A stretch of DNA of 64,000 bases from Bettongia penicillata ogilbyi (taxonomy: Eukaryota; Chordata; Mammalia; Diprotodontia; Potoroidae). The stretch covers positions 1 to 64,000 of the forward strand of contig JAJHZJ010000577.1 in the NCBI GenBank assembly GCA_023548195.1. Direction: 5' to 3'. The translations under genes were made by a program, and so were the position numbers. Below the pieces are notes generated by a model, which was given only the letters and a program-made list of their open reading frames with translations, did not search any database and was not told the origin of the DNA. Shown here in pieces: positions 46,400-58,439 of the stretch (positions are counted from its first letter, which is position 1; every line of letters starts with the position of its first letter).

Positions 46400-49300
46400 T
46401 GCTTTCAGGCTCTGTAGGTTGTCTCTAATCTTCAGAAATCTTTATTGCTTAAGTTCTAGGCAAGAAAGGAGTCGGCTTTGGATTTGGTCCTCTTGCCTTG
46501 TCTGAACTGGGTTTACCTTTGTTTGAAGCAAGGTTGTCAGGTAAAAATTAATATGCCATATCTCCACTGGAAACCTCACTTTCTGAGCCAGCTGCTGCTT
46601 CAAACAGTCTTTGTAAATGGTGGGAGATTTTTCAGGTGGAAGAGTTCACTGAGGTAAGAGAACATCACTTGTCTCTCCCTATTCATTAGAATTCAGCTAA
46701 CTCTTTTGGGTAATAAGTAATTGTAGTGAAATATCCTGATCATCATCTTACAGACAACTTGCTCAGTCTCCCAACAACCTTGTATGAGTTAGCTTTTTAT
46801 CAGGTTGCTAACTTGTGTTAACACCAAGGTACCTTGCCAAATCACAATCTTTTTTGTTGAATATCTTAACAATGCACTTAGGCATCTTCCCAACATTTAC
46901 TTCTGTCATAGCTATCTAAGCCAGTCATAAATAATTTATAGGCTTATTTTAGCTTTTCTTTCTCAGTTAAGAAATGTACTGGTTGTAAGTATTAGCATCA
47001 TTTCTATCCTCTGAAATTCCAAAGCACTTATCAATAGGTAGGCATTATTCTCACCCAAACAAAAGTATGTTATAAAATATGTAGCATCATTCCTGGTGTG
47101 GTTGTATGTTTGTATTTGAAATGTGGCATGTTAACTCCAGGGATTTTTGTTTTAATTTTTAAAACACACCATTTTTAACACACTGGGGTACAGTTGAAAT
47201 ACTTAGGATGTGGTATCCCTATGTATGGATGATGAGATATGCTTCTAGACTTCTTGACAAATATTTCCTTGAGTAACCTTCCTGGTTGGGTATGTTTGTA
47301 CAAACCTGGTGAAATGATCAGTCACTCCTAAGAGTGACATGTTTTTACTATCTCATTCTAGAGATAAAAAGTCAATGTAGTCAAGTTCCAAGGGTTTTCT
47401 GGTGCTTATACTTTCCAAATATGCAGCAAGAGTTGGCAGTGTTTTTCTTTGGAGGAGGCTATAGTCATTTACATCATCTCTGTACCTGAAGTTAGGAAAA
47501 GAGTGACTATAACCTTCTGCCACCAGGTATGGAGATGATATAAACAATAGACCCAACTAAGAGAAGAGGGTTGTAAAATAATTGGTTTACTTAACTTTTA
47601 AAGATGCAGTTGGCAAACCCAGGGGAAGGATACATGATGTAAATCACATCCAGTAAGTACACTCAGCAGTTTGACTGTCAAACTCTTGTTTCAGGTCCTG
47701 ATCACAGCAGCCAGTGTGAATTGAGGGTTTTTCAGAAGATCAACAACCCCTTTTTACTACAACTGCTTTTATTCTGAATGGTCAGCCTGGGGGTTGTTTG
47801 GGCAGTTGTTCAAATTGTTCAAATAGGGTGTATTTTAGAACCTTTTTTTTCTGACTTTTTTTCCTCTTCCTCCTCTATCTTACAATTGTGTTTACCTGTT
47901 TCCACCTAGTTAAATTCTTACTATATTCACTGACCTTAGTGTACTTATCTATGTATAGAAAAGTCTTGGTGGAGGTTGCAGCAGGGCCTAACCAAAAGCC
48001 CACCACAATATGACACCTTTCACACTTGTTGACACACTTCTGTGACATTTGCTGCCAGTAAAGCCTGCTTCTTGCTAGTTCCAAAGTCTTCTCTTGACCT
48101 ATATGAACAAAGTCATCCTACAATGCTTTCATGGCCATAGGTATGCTCTAGGTAGTGCTGACTGCTTCTTGGTACCAGGAGCAGCATCAGACCCAGGCTA
48201 GTCCAGCACAACATTGCACAACTGTGACTTCTGCCATTGTCTTGAGAACAAGACTCTTTCAAGTGACTGGAATCTGAGTCCTTTAGCATTTGGCTTGCAT
48301 TATTTCCCCTACTCTTTCATCAACCATCCATTCCGCCTGTCGGTCCCCTATAGAGAACTGAGGCAGAGAAGGTTGGTTCAGTGAAATGAAGCTACACACT
48401 GGCAAACTCTTTGATAGAAGTCCCAACCTCTCAGTTATACTTCCTCTTAAATGTAGCCCATCTCTTTAGAGGTCATATATAGCCTTTCTATCTTATTTTA
48501 GTATCTATCACTATAACTTCACTGTCATGTGACCTTCGACACATCCACATCCACATCAGTTTCCTATGACCTACAGTACATATGGAATGTATCCCAGTTA
48601 ATGTTGCCACCCATCTTTGACATGTGGAATTCAGACTGGCACTAGTGAAAATATGGATTTATTTTAGTTATTTGAAATTTTGCTCTACATCCAAAATGTT
48701 TGATCTTTTCAATGACACCCTACTTTAAAGGCCAAGAGCTCCATTTTTGAAATTGGAGATACCCTCATGGTGAGTTTCACTCTCAGTGAAGCCTCTGTTG
48801 GAGTATGTACTTTAGTCTATGTTGACCAGCACTTTCTCGGTAAAGGAAAGATTCCAAGCCCTCTAGGCTGGCAACTTTTTTCACAACAAAAAGGCTTGCT
48901 TGTATCTATATAGGTCAACCCCTGAGGCAGTTAATCAAGTCTTTGAAATCTTATTGACTGTTGACTTAATCTTTTAATGGCTTTGAGATTTTTAGACTTT
49001 TTTTTTTCATTTTGCTGTCTTTCTATTCCTGGGTTTCTTCAATTATACATAAGTGAGTGAGGTCATTCAGTGGTTTACATGAATCATAACATAATTCTTA
49101 ACATTAAAAATTCTAGAAAAGTCCTTAAATCTCAGAGTTTCTATGGATATAACAAATTGGGAGAATTTCTCTCTTCTCAAGGTATCTATTAATATCTTGT
49201 TGAGATACTAAGTGACCCATGCATTTGACATAGTTTCTGAAAAACTGGCACTTGATTAAAGTCTAGGTTTTCATTCTCCTCTAGCTTAGCTAATACTTTC

Positions 49301-50150
49301 ACCAGTCTCTTCTGATCCATCTAACCTTTTCACTAGTCTCTAGTGTCCTTACAAAGGCAATGATTTTCTTTAGGTCCAGCAACACTTCCCAGTATTTCTT
49401 AATTCTAACCACATTATAAGTCATTTGAATGTGGCAGAATCTTAATAATGCCTTGGAGCATATTCTTAAATTGGTAAAATCCTGCTGGACACAGGAAAAC
49501 AGTATTTTTTCTGTCTTCCTCAGAAATAGGTGTTTGATAGTATCTACTATGTAAATCTAAGGCTGACAAACCACTGACTACCTAGTAGGCAGTACAAGGG
49601 ATCTTGAAACTTTGGCATAATGTGTGGGTCCACTTTAGGTCTATGGTAAAGGAAGATGAATCTGTCTTCTCGCTATGTCTGGATAGAGGTGTTTTTGTAT
49701 CTGACTTTTCTGTCTTCCATTCCCCTAGTCCATTACCTTTTCATAGAGAATAGGCTTCTGTTCTCACTGCTCTCTAGGCATCTGCCTTCCAATTTGTATT
49801 TGCATTGTGACTTACTCGTTTGTTTCCATGGCCCATATTTTATTAATATGGACCATGTTCCTGGTCAAGTCAAGGTTGAATGATTCTTTGGAGAGGTGCT
49901 ATGGTTCTCCATCTCTGTGAGTATTTGTCTCACCTTTACTAAGTCTGGCAGCTATACCTGGGAACGTAGACAAGTGATGGGCAGATACAGTTCAAGTTTG
50001 TGTTCCAGTACTCTTGTATTTGTTGTAATCCGTTCTTATCTACTTACTCATGTACTGCTGTCTTTCTTTGAACTGGTCTATGTAATTGAGTACTATATCC
50101 ATTCTGGCTCCAAAGTCTGAAGTTTTTTCTCCTTTCTGCTGAACAGAATT
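46400..50150 (-). pseudogene. Ty3/gypsy-type retrotransposon pol (degenerate)
   Basis: Read leftwards, conserved pol blocks occur in the canonical order reverse transcriptase, RNase H, integrase. RT palm-like sequence is at about 49450-49620, with 'CPAGFYQF'-type and 'LLGSQWFVSL'-type blocks. An RT-thumb block 'KCMGHLVSQQ' is at 49196-49230. An RNase H C-terminal block 'LNSTCQRWVATL' is at 48601-48650. An integrase zinc-finger segment ('ARSRLYWQQM', then Cys pairs) opens the frame at 47875-48084. The integrase core start 'PLELDYIDFLSLE', with its first catalytic Asp, is at 47353-47395, then 'VTDHFTRFVQTYPTRK' at 47283-47330. Many stops and frameshifts make it non-functional. The order with integrase last is that of standard Ty3/gypsy (chromovirus-like or metavirid) elements. 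No envelope is seen. Gag and the LTRs are not identified. Outer limits are approximate. Confidence 0.75.
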
Positions 50151-51041
50151 ACCATTGCCCTGTTGCAGGTCTAGATTTTGCCTACTTATTTGTCATGTGA
50201 TTCCTGGCTGTGTGGTCTTTAGGCTCTGCACAGGCCAATAGGCTGTTTGTTTAAGACTACTCTTTTCTGACACTGGTGCTTGCTAATTACTGTAGTGTAT
50301 CTGACCCCTGACGAAGCCAAGACTCTCAGTGTTGTTCTCCTGGGGGTGAAGGACCCAGTAGTTATAGTCTTAAGAAAATCCCTAACTTGGATCTATAATA
50401 TCTTTCTGACATTAGAGGTCTGATAGGACCAGTCAAAGTTGCATGCCTCTCAATTTTTTATCAGCAAGCCTTTTTTTTTCTCTCAGGAGAGCTTTTGCAT
50501 TTTTAAGAGATGCCACTTCCTCTTTAGAGGGTGGCTTGTAGCTTAATTTCTAGGTACTATCTATCTCTTAATGTCAGTACATCAGGAATTTTTGCAAGTT
50601 CAAATGGGTCTAGTTGTTCATAGAGATCACCTGAGTGATCTCACTAAATATCACTTGGGAATTTTTCTTTTCCTTTACACGTCTTTTCAATGTTTTTATA
50701 ATAGCATCAGACTTTTAATTGGCATCTATTCCTAATGTCTGGCAATTTCTATGCATTTTGACATTAATAGTACTCTGATACTTTTCAATTCATCTTTTTA
50801 AGAGATTACTTCATGTTAATTGAGATATTCAACAGAACCAGTAATATTAACTTAAGCAGTAAACTCATAAGGTAGAACCACAATAAATAAGGCTATATGC
50901 TAGGAATATATGCTATGAATACTAGGTGGAAAAACAGCAACAAATACGCAATTGATACCAACATCATAAAAATAAATTCAAGGTCATGAAGAACAGAATT
51001 GTTGTTTTAGCAAAATATAGCAAACAGCATGGAATAAGTCA

Positions 51042-52045
51042 TAACCTGATGTCTCATTAATTTCAATGAACAGATTTCATAAAATGCTTTGTGTAACAGT
51101 ATTTTTATATTGGTGGCAGATAGATTATGTTACAAAAGCTTTTTTGTATGAGGCTTGGGGATAACATTCAACCTAGGTAGAAAATAAATTTGACTATACA
51201 CTAGGGTTTTCCTGGAATAAACAGCTATAAAAATTACAATAGAAAACTAAAAGTATAATGAAATCTGTGTCCAGTAACTGAGAACAAAATAAATTGGAAA
51301 ATGCATTCAAATAGAACTGGAGTAATAACTCTTCATAGTTGAGAAACAAATTTTCAAAAGTGGCAAAGTTAGAAGTCCTATTGGAGGCAATATAAGTCAA
51401 AACAAAATATGAAACAAAACAAAACAAAAAACAAAACCAGCATTTAAAAGTCACATTGAAAAAAAATCCAAACATAAAAAATTGTTTAACATTAACCGAC
51501 CAAGACACAAAAACACAAGAAAAGAGAATGAGATAGATTTTCTTCCAGTCAGCATCAACAAGACACGAGCTGGAGACTAACTCAAAGTCAAAACTATCAT
51601 AAGTAAAATCAACCACAAGAGGATTAAAATGATCTTTCAGGGGTGGTGGTGGTAGGGTGGAATCAAAACTTCCAGCAACAGGAAAAAATTTCATGATATA
51701 AAGAATTTACAGGAAACAAGGAAGTCCAACAAATACAGAGTTTTCTACGAGGCTCCCATGTATAAAGTTTAATTGGGTTATCATGTATATTGGATCATTA
51801 AACCTGATGTTACATCAATATCAATTAATAGATTTAATAAAATACTAGGTGGAAATAGTATTTTGTGTAACAGTATTTTAATATTAGTGGCAGATAGGTT
51901 ACAAAGATTTTTTTTTTTTGTATGAGGCTTGGGGACAATATTCAACCGAAATAGAAAATAAATTTGACTATAAAACAGGATTTTCCTGGAATGAACAGCT
52001 ATAAAAATTACAGTAGAAAATAAAAGGTATAATGAAATCCATATC
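51042..52045 (+). repeat. Direct duplication beside the gypsy pol (units 51042-51270 and 51801-52045)
   Basis: Two units of about 230-245 bases share 'aacctgatgt', 'tttgtgtaacagtatttt', 'tttgtatgaggcttgggga', 'gaaaataaatttgactat' and 'acagctataaaaattaca', with an offset of about 760-770. They lie upstream of pol on the pol-coding strand, where a leader or 5' LTR would be. A 166-codon minus-strand frame (51194-51694) spans unit 1 and the spacer. It is Phe-rich with no known motif and probably chance. Confidence 0.65.
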
Positions 52046-54384
52046 AGGAACATGATTGAATGGAAGTATCTCCACTTGTACGGTTTAGTGGATAATCCCC
52101 ACAGCTATTGCAGATAACTCTTTCCTATACCAGCCTTTATTTTGCCTTAAGAGTTTATCATCACTAAATATACAGATCAATTCAAGTTCAAAATAATTCA
52201 CCACTGATGAACTCTGGAACTATACTTCAAATGTTTATGGTACTTCCTCCTTTCCTAGATCCTCAGAATTCACTAAAAACCTCCATCATTTCTCATTCAC
52301 TGAATGTTTTGGAGGTGGGTGCTCAAGGACAGCTTAAATGACTGGACCACTGGTCAGACATGTACAGGGGAGTCTCATTCAGACATGCATGTTGGATTAG
52401 ACAGCTTACTTGGGTGAGGTGCATCCTAACTGAGATTCAATGAGTCTGTGAGCTCATTCCTCAGTGAAGCTGGTTTTTGGCAAAACTGTGAAGCTGGCAA
52501 GTATCATCTTCCTTTCCCTTCTGAGTCTTGGCTCCTCAAACATTATTTCAGAGCCTCTTCCAATAATTGCCTGGCTAGTGCCTCATGTTGTTGTCAGCTG
52601 TTCAGGAGTCAAGCAGTTTTTGATGCTCTGCATTTTTCTACACTTCCTCTCCTTATCAAGAGTTAGTAGGCCCGAGTCCTGCTTCAGTCTTGCTTTCTAA
52701 ATGGTAATTTTGATCAGGCAAAAAAATCTGCATTCCTGGTTTAGCCAGCTAAATCAGTCCAGAACAACGAACAACTCTGCATTTACATGAATCAGCTTCA
52801 ATATTTGGGTTATAATCTCACTTTTAAACTTGTGTCTATACTCTTGGATGCTAATTTGAAACATCCAATTTGGCTATTGTCTAGGTCCCTACAAAAAAAG
52901 AGAAAAGGGCCCTAATGTTCCTAGGCAAGTATTCAGACTGATGCAAACCTGAATGTAGGAAAGACTTTATTTAACCAACCTGAAATAAGTGTGGGATGAA
53001 TGTGGGTACAGTCTGTGAGGCATAGAAGCCTTTCCAGGCCCACATTTTTAACCCAAGTCTTGGAACATGTCTCCAAGGTGAAGGTACATTATATGTTTCT
53101 AGATCAGGATTTGTCTGAGGCAAATCCCTTTCCTAGATGATCCCTGTTCTAGAGGTCCTATTTACCCACAACAACTTTTCCTTCCCCCTCCCCCCAAGAA
53201 AAGGGAGGGTCTCTGATCTATTAGAATTCAGATAAAATTCCAGGCATCCTGTTCCATTACTGGGGTTTAGGACATTCTCAGGGTCTGGAGGATTATTGTG
53301 AAGATGTTGCCATTGCTTAAGGCCAATTAGAGATGACTAAGTTCTATTTCCATCCATCCTTCAATAAAACCTAGGAGAGCAAATTGGCTGTGACTATGCG
53401 TCTGCTGTAGACTGGGCCTGATTCAGAGCAGTGTGGTCCTTCAGGTTTGGAAATGAAATGAGGTACTTGGAGATTCAATTGATTTGCCTGCTTCTCTACT
53501 GGCCGTGCTGGAATTCACTAGACAAGTCTAAGGAAGATCAACCTCCTCTGCTTCTTTGTAGGCTAGCTTTTCTACTTGGACCATCAAAATGCTATTAAAA
53601 GCCCAATATCTGGAGTCAATTTTAATACCTTTATTTATTTTTTTTTAAATTTTAATACCTTTAAAGGAAAAACTAACCTAAAGGAAAAACCAGCCTCAAG
53701 GCAGATACTGCTCCTATCATATCTCCATTTCTCAGGCCACAGTAACCCTTGGAACTTATCAGCTGAGACCAAAATTTACACAAAAATAATCTATTTCTGT
53801 CTCTCTATTATACTTCTTTATACTAACTTGGTTTCCTACAAGGGGAAAGCTTTGAGGGTCCCTTTTCTTTACCCCTTTTCTCTCCAGACCTCCATATAAC
53901 TGATGGTTTCTTCCACATAGCGTACACATGCTGCTCCAGTAATTCCTCAGGTTCTCTAGAAACTGTTATGTCCCTCTACCAGTTGTGTTCCCATAGCCCT
54001 GACTGGATCTGGAAATTTCTCACTGCTGCATCTGCTGCCACATAATTCCTTGGACTGGCCTACAGGTAGATCTCCAGGTTTGCTCTCCAGATAACAACAT
54101 GTTTATTCTCTGTGTTCAGTAACTATCCTCCCAGAATTTATCAAACTTTTTCTCTCTCTGTATTTTCCATTTTAATGGGCAAATCCAAGAGTCTAAGAAT
54201 TGGTTGTGAAGCAATCCTCCTTAATGACTTAAGGAAATAGGAAAAGTACCTAGGACCTGGGATACCTCATCAACCTTTTTAAAGAAGTTAACCTTGTCTA
54301 ACTAAACTTGGCTTAAAGTCCTACTAGGCTTTTGTGGAACACACTACAAACACATACTGGTGTGAAGCTGTTTTTACCTCATTC
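52046..54384. other. No gene recognised
   Basis: Moderately GC-balanced sequence, possibly more old retroelement sequence. Open frames at 52448-52700 and 53576-53899 show no motif. A short direct repeat 'ttttaataccttt' occurs at 53620 and 53649. Confidence 0.4.
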
Positions 54385-54640
54385 TCTAAGAGGACCATGA
54401 CGTCAGGGAGGTGATGCCATGCCTTGCAAGTGAATTGGATTTAAGTAAGCGAGTGGGTTGTGTGAAAGCACCAGGCTCACTTTCTCCTCTGGAGTCATCA
54501 GGGTTCAATGATGAGATACAGATCAGGTTGACTGCAGATGGCCCTGGATGCAGTGGGAGACTTTGGCCTTTTTAAGCTAAGGTTTTTAACAGGTCTGTTT
54601 GACTGAGGCAATGCCCATACAGTGATTAAGGCTAGTTAAG
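54385..54640 (-). mobile_element. Marsupial SINE/RTE-like 3' unit
   Basis: 'taagaggaccatgacgtcag', 'ttgcaagtgaattggattta', 'gatggccctggatgcagtgg' and 'gcctttttaagctaaggttt' follow the order of a long marsupial repeat unit related to the SINE 3' end at 37345. The name is uncertain. Confidence 0.55.
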
Positions 54641-55540
54641 AAGAGGCAGAGAATATTTCTCCAGTCAAAAAAAGAAAAACATTCGTTCTGGGAGGGAAAG
54701 ACCCTTAGGGTTTCTTAGGGTGAAGCACCCATTCAAATTTATGTTTCAAGAGAGAACAAACTAATATATGACACAATTGTTTAACCTTTCTGGGGGTGGA
54801 GATAGTTGGATACGGTAGTAGAAAAGAGTTTATGCATTTGCAGGTTCCCATAGGGAACAGAGAGCAGTCTAATTATTTTTGTATTATTCCTTGCATAGCA
54901 ACACATAAATGAGTGCCTAATGATTGCTTTATAATGATGATGATGAAGTCTCTTCATTGTAGAGGGTACCAATGATGGAATTGTTTGTGGATCTGTGTGG
55001 CTAATACTAAAGTGACTAAGAGGGTCTTTAGGTGTAAAGGGAACAGAGGACAAGAGATCAGGGATAAATAGGAAACAGAAGGTTTTCCCCTCATTGTCAA
55101 GGTGCTCTGGGGAAGGACATTTTGGTCAAAAGTTTTAAAACAGAATTCAAACATTTCCTTAATTATAATTATTACCTGGACTGTTTTCTAGCCTGACTTT
55201 TGCCAATACGAAAGGAGTAATTTTCCCCCCCTTTATTTTTGTTTTGCAAATGGTCTAGAGGAAAAAGTGGGAAAACATACCCAAATCTTGAATCTCCCAG
55301 AGGAGGAAAGAATATTAACGTGCACAGCAAACACCTAATAATACTTTTCAGAGGGAATCCAACATCCTTCTGGATCGGAAAAAGAACAGGTTTTAAGAAC
55401 CAAAGACTTTCACACCTCCTTATCTTTTGAGTTGTTTGTCCTGCTGCTTTTGCTGCAGTGGTTGCACTTTGGCAAAACGCAGCGTCATGGCGAGCTGTAC
55501 TTTTTGTACCATGGTAGTCTGACTTCATTTAGGAGAAGCA
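54641..55540. other. No gene recognised
   Basis: Open frames of 90 and 118 codons on the minus strand (54781-55053, 55172-55528) have no recognised domain. No named repeat can be supported. Confidence 0.4.
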
Positions 55541-55544
55541 ATAA

Positions 55545-55720
55545 TTACATAAGAGAATTTGGAATTGAAAAGGGCTTTAAGGGACCAACTACTCTAACCC
55601 TTTTATCTTACAGGGGCCTGGAGAGGGGGTAAGTGATTTGTCCAAGGTCACAGGGCTAATAAACAACAGAGCCCCAATGCAAACCCGGGGATTCCAACGT
55701 TCAAATTTAGAGCTTTTTCT
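55545..55720 (+). repeat. MIR-related repeat
   Basis: 'ttggaattgaaaagggcttt', 'aaggtcacagggctaataaa' and 'gatttg..ttcaaatttagag' order. Confidence 0.55.
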
Positions 55721-55914
55721 CTGTTTCTCATGAACTGCACGAAGATGGGAGTTACTTTGCAGGGTGGGGGAAGGGAACCGGAGACAAGAGTTTTATGTAA
55801 GGATACAATGTATAAATTGGACAATGCAATGTAATCTGCCTTTCTGCAGTACCTACTATGTGCAAGGGACTGCGCTAGGCTGCAGGACACACAGGTTAAA
55901 CTGAAAAGATGGTA

Positions 55915-56105
55915 ACACAAAGAAAACAAGGAAGGAAAGACAGGAAGGATGGGAAGAGAAAGAAAAGAGGGAGGAAGAAAGGATGGGAAAAGAATCAGAA
56001 AGAAGAAAGCAAGAAAAAAACAAGGCAGGATGCGAAAAAAAGGAAAAGAAAGGAACATAGGAGGAAAAAAGAAAGGAAAGAAGGGAGGAAGGAAAGGAAA
56101 AAAAG
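55915..56105 (+). repeat. Purine-rich (GGAA/GAAA)n tract
   Basis: About 190 bases, almost all A and G, at the left edge of the CpG island. It produces chance Lys/Arg/Glu-rich frames on the plus strand (to 211 codons, running into the island) and Phe/Ser/Pro-rich frames on the minus strand (to 205 codons). Confidence 0.95.
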
Positions 56106-57330
56106 TGGCGTGCTTGCTTGATAAAACTATAAACCCAAAGGGACCTCGGACCCCAAGCCGATGCCCAGAGAGGTTCGGGGCTTTTCCTGGGGTCACACAG
56201 CCGCGGAGGATGGAAGCTGGCGGCGGGACCCTCAACGGGGACCTCCCACCCCCCCCCCCGATCAATCGCCATTGTTGTCGGGGACGGGGGTTGTGGGTTG
56301 AATTTCAAGTCCTCATCGATCTGGGCCTCGCTTATGGAGCCCGGGTAAATCAGGACGGCCTCCCTCGCGGACTCCGGCCTGGGCCCCCCAGTTTTTTTCC
56401 CCTTAGGGGCGGGCTAGCAGCGCGCACGGCCCCTTTAAAGGCCAGGACCGAACCAAGGAGCCGAACCCAGGGGGCCGAGGAGGATGGGGGAGGGGCAAGG
56501 AGCGAGCCCAGGACCGCGGCGGGGGCGGGGAGAAAGGAGCGGAGACGCGCGAGGCCCAGAGCGAGGCGGCGCGACGGATTCTGAGGAAGCGGAAATGCGT
56601 CATAGGGGAGGCGCTGCTTGTGTCGAAAGGGTCATGTGACCAGGGAGCCACCGAAGAACTGTGGCTAAGGGAAGTGTTGTCGGGGGGCGGGGGGTGGGGC
56701 CGCTCCCGGTTTCTGGGGGCGGCTTGGGGGGGCAGGGGCAGGGTCGGATGCAGGGGAGCAAGCCTCCTGCTGCCCAACAGCGAGAGCCGGAGACTCGTAG
56801 AGCAGGTGAATAGCTGCCCTCCCACTCCTCCCCATCCCCCCCCCGTTCCCCCTCTCCTCCCCCTCCCCCCGCGCTCCTGGCAACTGCCTCCCCCCGCTCA
56901 GCCCGAGCGCGCGGCCCGCCCGGGATCGCCCGAGGCCCGCGCCCCCTCCCCAGCCCCGCGGGAGCGCGCGGGAGGCTCCGGGAGGAGCCGGCGGCCGAGC
57001 GAGTGGGTGGGGTCGTGGGGTTTGGTTCTTTTTTTGGGGGGGGTGGCGGGGTGGATGGAAAGCGAACTGCATCTGTATGGCGGCGGTTCCTTGGAGTGGG
57101 TCCCTGGGTTCACTTCGGGTTGCGCACGGGCTTTATCCTACTTTCTTAAAAAAAATAAGTGGGGGGGACCGTTCTGAGGCGCAGGTGTTCTGGGGCCCTA
57201 TTTCTCCCCCAGGCGCTGCTGCCGCCTCGCCTTTACAGATCTGCCTCGTTTTATTCTGCTGTCATCATCCTTGCTTCTGTGCACATGGACCCAAAACTTA
57301 AGTCTCGGAAAGAGCACGGGTTCGGGAATC
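56105..57330 (+). promoter_or_regulatory. AKAP17A: CpG-island promoter of AKAP17A
   Basis: Base composition changes sharply at about 56105 from AT-rich to CpG-dense and returns by about 57330. It contains GC boxes (GGGGCGGG 56406-56413, GGGGGCGGGG 56521-56530), an ETS-like GCGGAA followed by an ATF-like TGCGTCAT (56596-56603), and a USF/TFE-type E-box GTCATGTGAC (56631-56640). No classical TATA box stands out, except TTTAAA inside CCTTTAAAGG (56432-56441). This fits a housekeeping, dispersed-start promoter. It lies 1.1-2.3 kb upstream of the first coding exon. Transcription start positions are not determined, and divergent antisense transcription is possible. Confidence 0.8.
56700..56805 (+). 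other. AKAP17A: Probable AKAP17A non-coding exon 1, with donor at 56806
   Basis: The GC-rich segment ends GCAG|GTGAAT at 56805/56806, a good donor placed downstream of the E-box and GC boxes. The first coding exon has only about 15 bases of leader after its acceptor, so an upstream non-coding exon is required. The 5' start is arbitrary here. Other GT sites in the island could serve instead. Confidence 0.4.
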
Positions 57331-57440
57331 TGGACCTCTGGGTTCGAATCCTAGCCCACGGTGACCTTGAGTAAATCATACTTAGCCATTCCTTTTTTTT
57401 GTGCAGTGGGGGTGCCTGAGGGGTCTCTAAAGCCTCTTCC
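57290..57440 (+). repeat. MIR in AKAP17A intron 1
   Basis: 'tctgggttcgaatcctagcc' and 'cggtgaccttgagtaaatca' are MIR-type. It is close to the right edge of the CpG island. Confidence 0.5.
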
Positions 57441-58395
57441 AGCTGCAAATCCTATGCTTCTCTTCCACCTCCTTACTGTATCCTTAGAGGTTGTCAGACG
57501 CCTCTGGCTGGAAGGGATGTTTGTACCTCTTTCACCACCCTTCCTCCCTCCCCCCTTCCCCGATTGTGCTTTCTTGCAACCCATCTGGGAAGAGTTCATT
57601 TCTTGCAAAGTTCAGCAGCCTTTTGGTTGAGAAGGTCGAGCTCTGGAATTGTACCTCCTCCTGTTTAGGTGTGGTTATATCTTTTCTTTAATTACCTGTA
57701 TTGTTTTGTTCTCTTCGTGCGAAACTTAGAAAACAAGTTTTGATTTATGTAGGATGTTGCTTGGAAGGTTTTTAATGAGCTTGTCAGGATGGCACAGGAA
57801 TCTTTTGTTTATAGAGGGTGTGGAAGAGGCGGTCAGTAGAAGATGTAAGGTCCGATGTCTTTTTAGGAATTCGATTCTTAAATCAGTCGAACCTTCCCTC
57901 CCTTCCCTTAATGCTCTAGTTCTGTTCTTATTGTAAAGGCTTTCCTCAAAATGAAAGAGGCTTCCTGATGTAGTGGGGGAAACCCCATGTAGGGATTTCC
58001 CTGGCTTTCCAGTTGGAGCTTTGTGAACTTCAGGTAAATCGAAAAACTCCCTGCCTCGGTTACCCGAAAAATGATAGTGAATTGCTTTATCTGATCTTGG
58101 AAGTCTCTTCCTACCCTAAATCCTGTGATTCTTATGGTTTTTGACAGTCTTGTTAGTAACTTGGAAATGTTAATTTTGAGATTTGTCATAACCCATTCTT
58201 AGGTCATTACAATTTATTGATTTTTTAATATGACTAATTTATGATATATATAGATATAGATATAGATACAGATTAATTGTAAAATCGGCTGTGCAGTCAT
58301 TCTCTCTTGATAGGAATTAAGACCAAGCAAAACACCCCTAACATTCTGTTGCTGAAGTTTGGAATGACTGTCGGTGTTGTAATTTTTTTTTTCAG

Positions 58396-58439
58396 TATGC
58401 TATCTTGACAATTTTTTTTTTTAGGTCTAGCATTTGGCT
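58396..58439 (+). promoter_or_regulatory. AKAP17A: Tandem splice acceptors and start context of AKAP17A
   Basis: Two T-rich tracts each end in AG: TTTCAG at 58390-58395 and TTTTAG at 58419-58424. A third AG lies at 58429-58430. Any of them leaves only leader sequence before the ATG at 58440, so the choice changes the 5' UTR but not the protein. The start context GGCT-ATG-G has G at -3 and +4. The TTG at 58434 is in frame two codons upstream but is not a likely start. Confidence 0.65.

Noticed and set aside
51194..51694. 166-codon minus-strand frame as gypsy gag
   Set aside because: Phe-rich, no capsid or zinc-knuckle pattern, and it spans a duplicated non-coding unit.
55648..56584. 205- and 211-codon open frames near the CpG island
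   Set aside because: They arise from the purine-rich tract and GC-rich promoter sequence; no domain, no splice support.
56403..57177. Several 130-185-codon open frames in the CpG island
   Set aside because: Stop codons are rare in CpG-rich DNA. Composition is Pro/Arg/Gly-rich, and both strands are open at once.
58434..58439. TTG two codons upstream of ATG as AKAP17A start
   Set aside because: The ATG at 58440 has a good context and matches the known N-terminus MAAATIVHDT. A non-ATG start is not needed.
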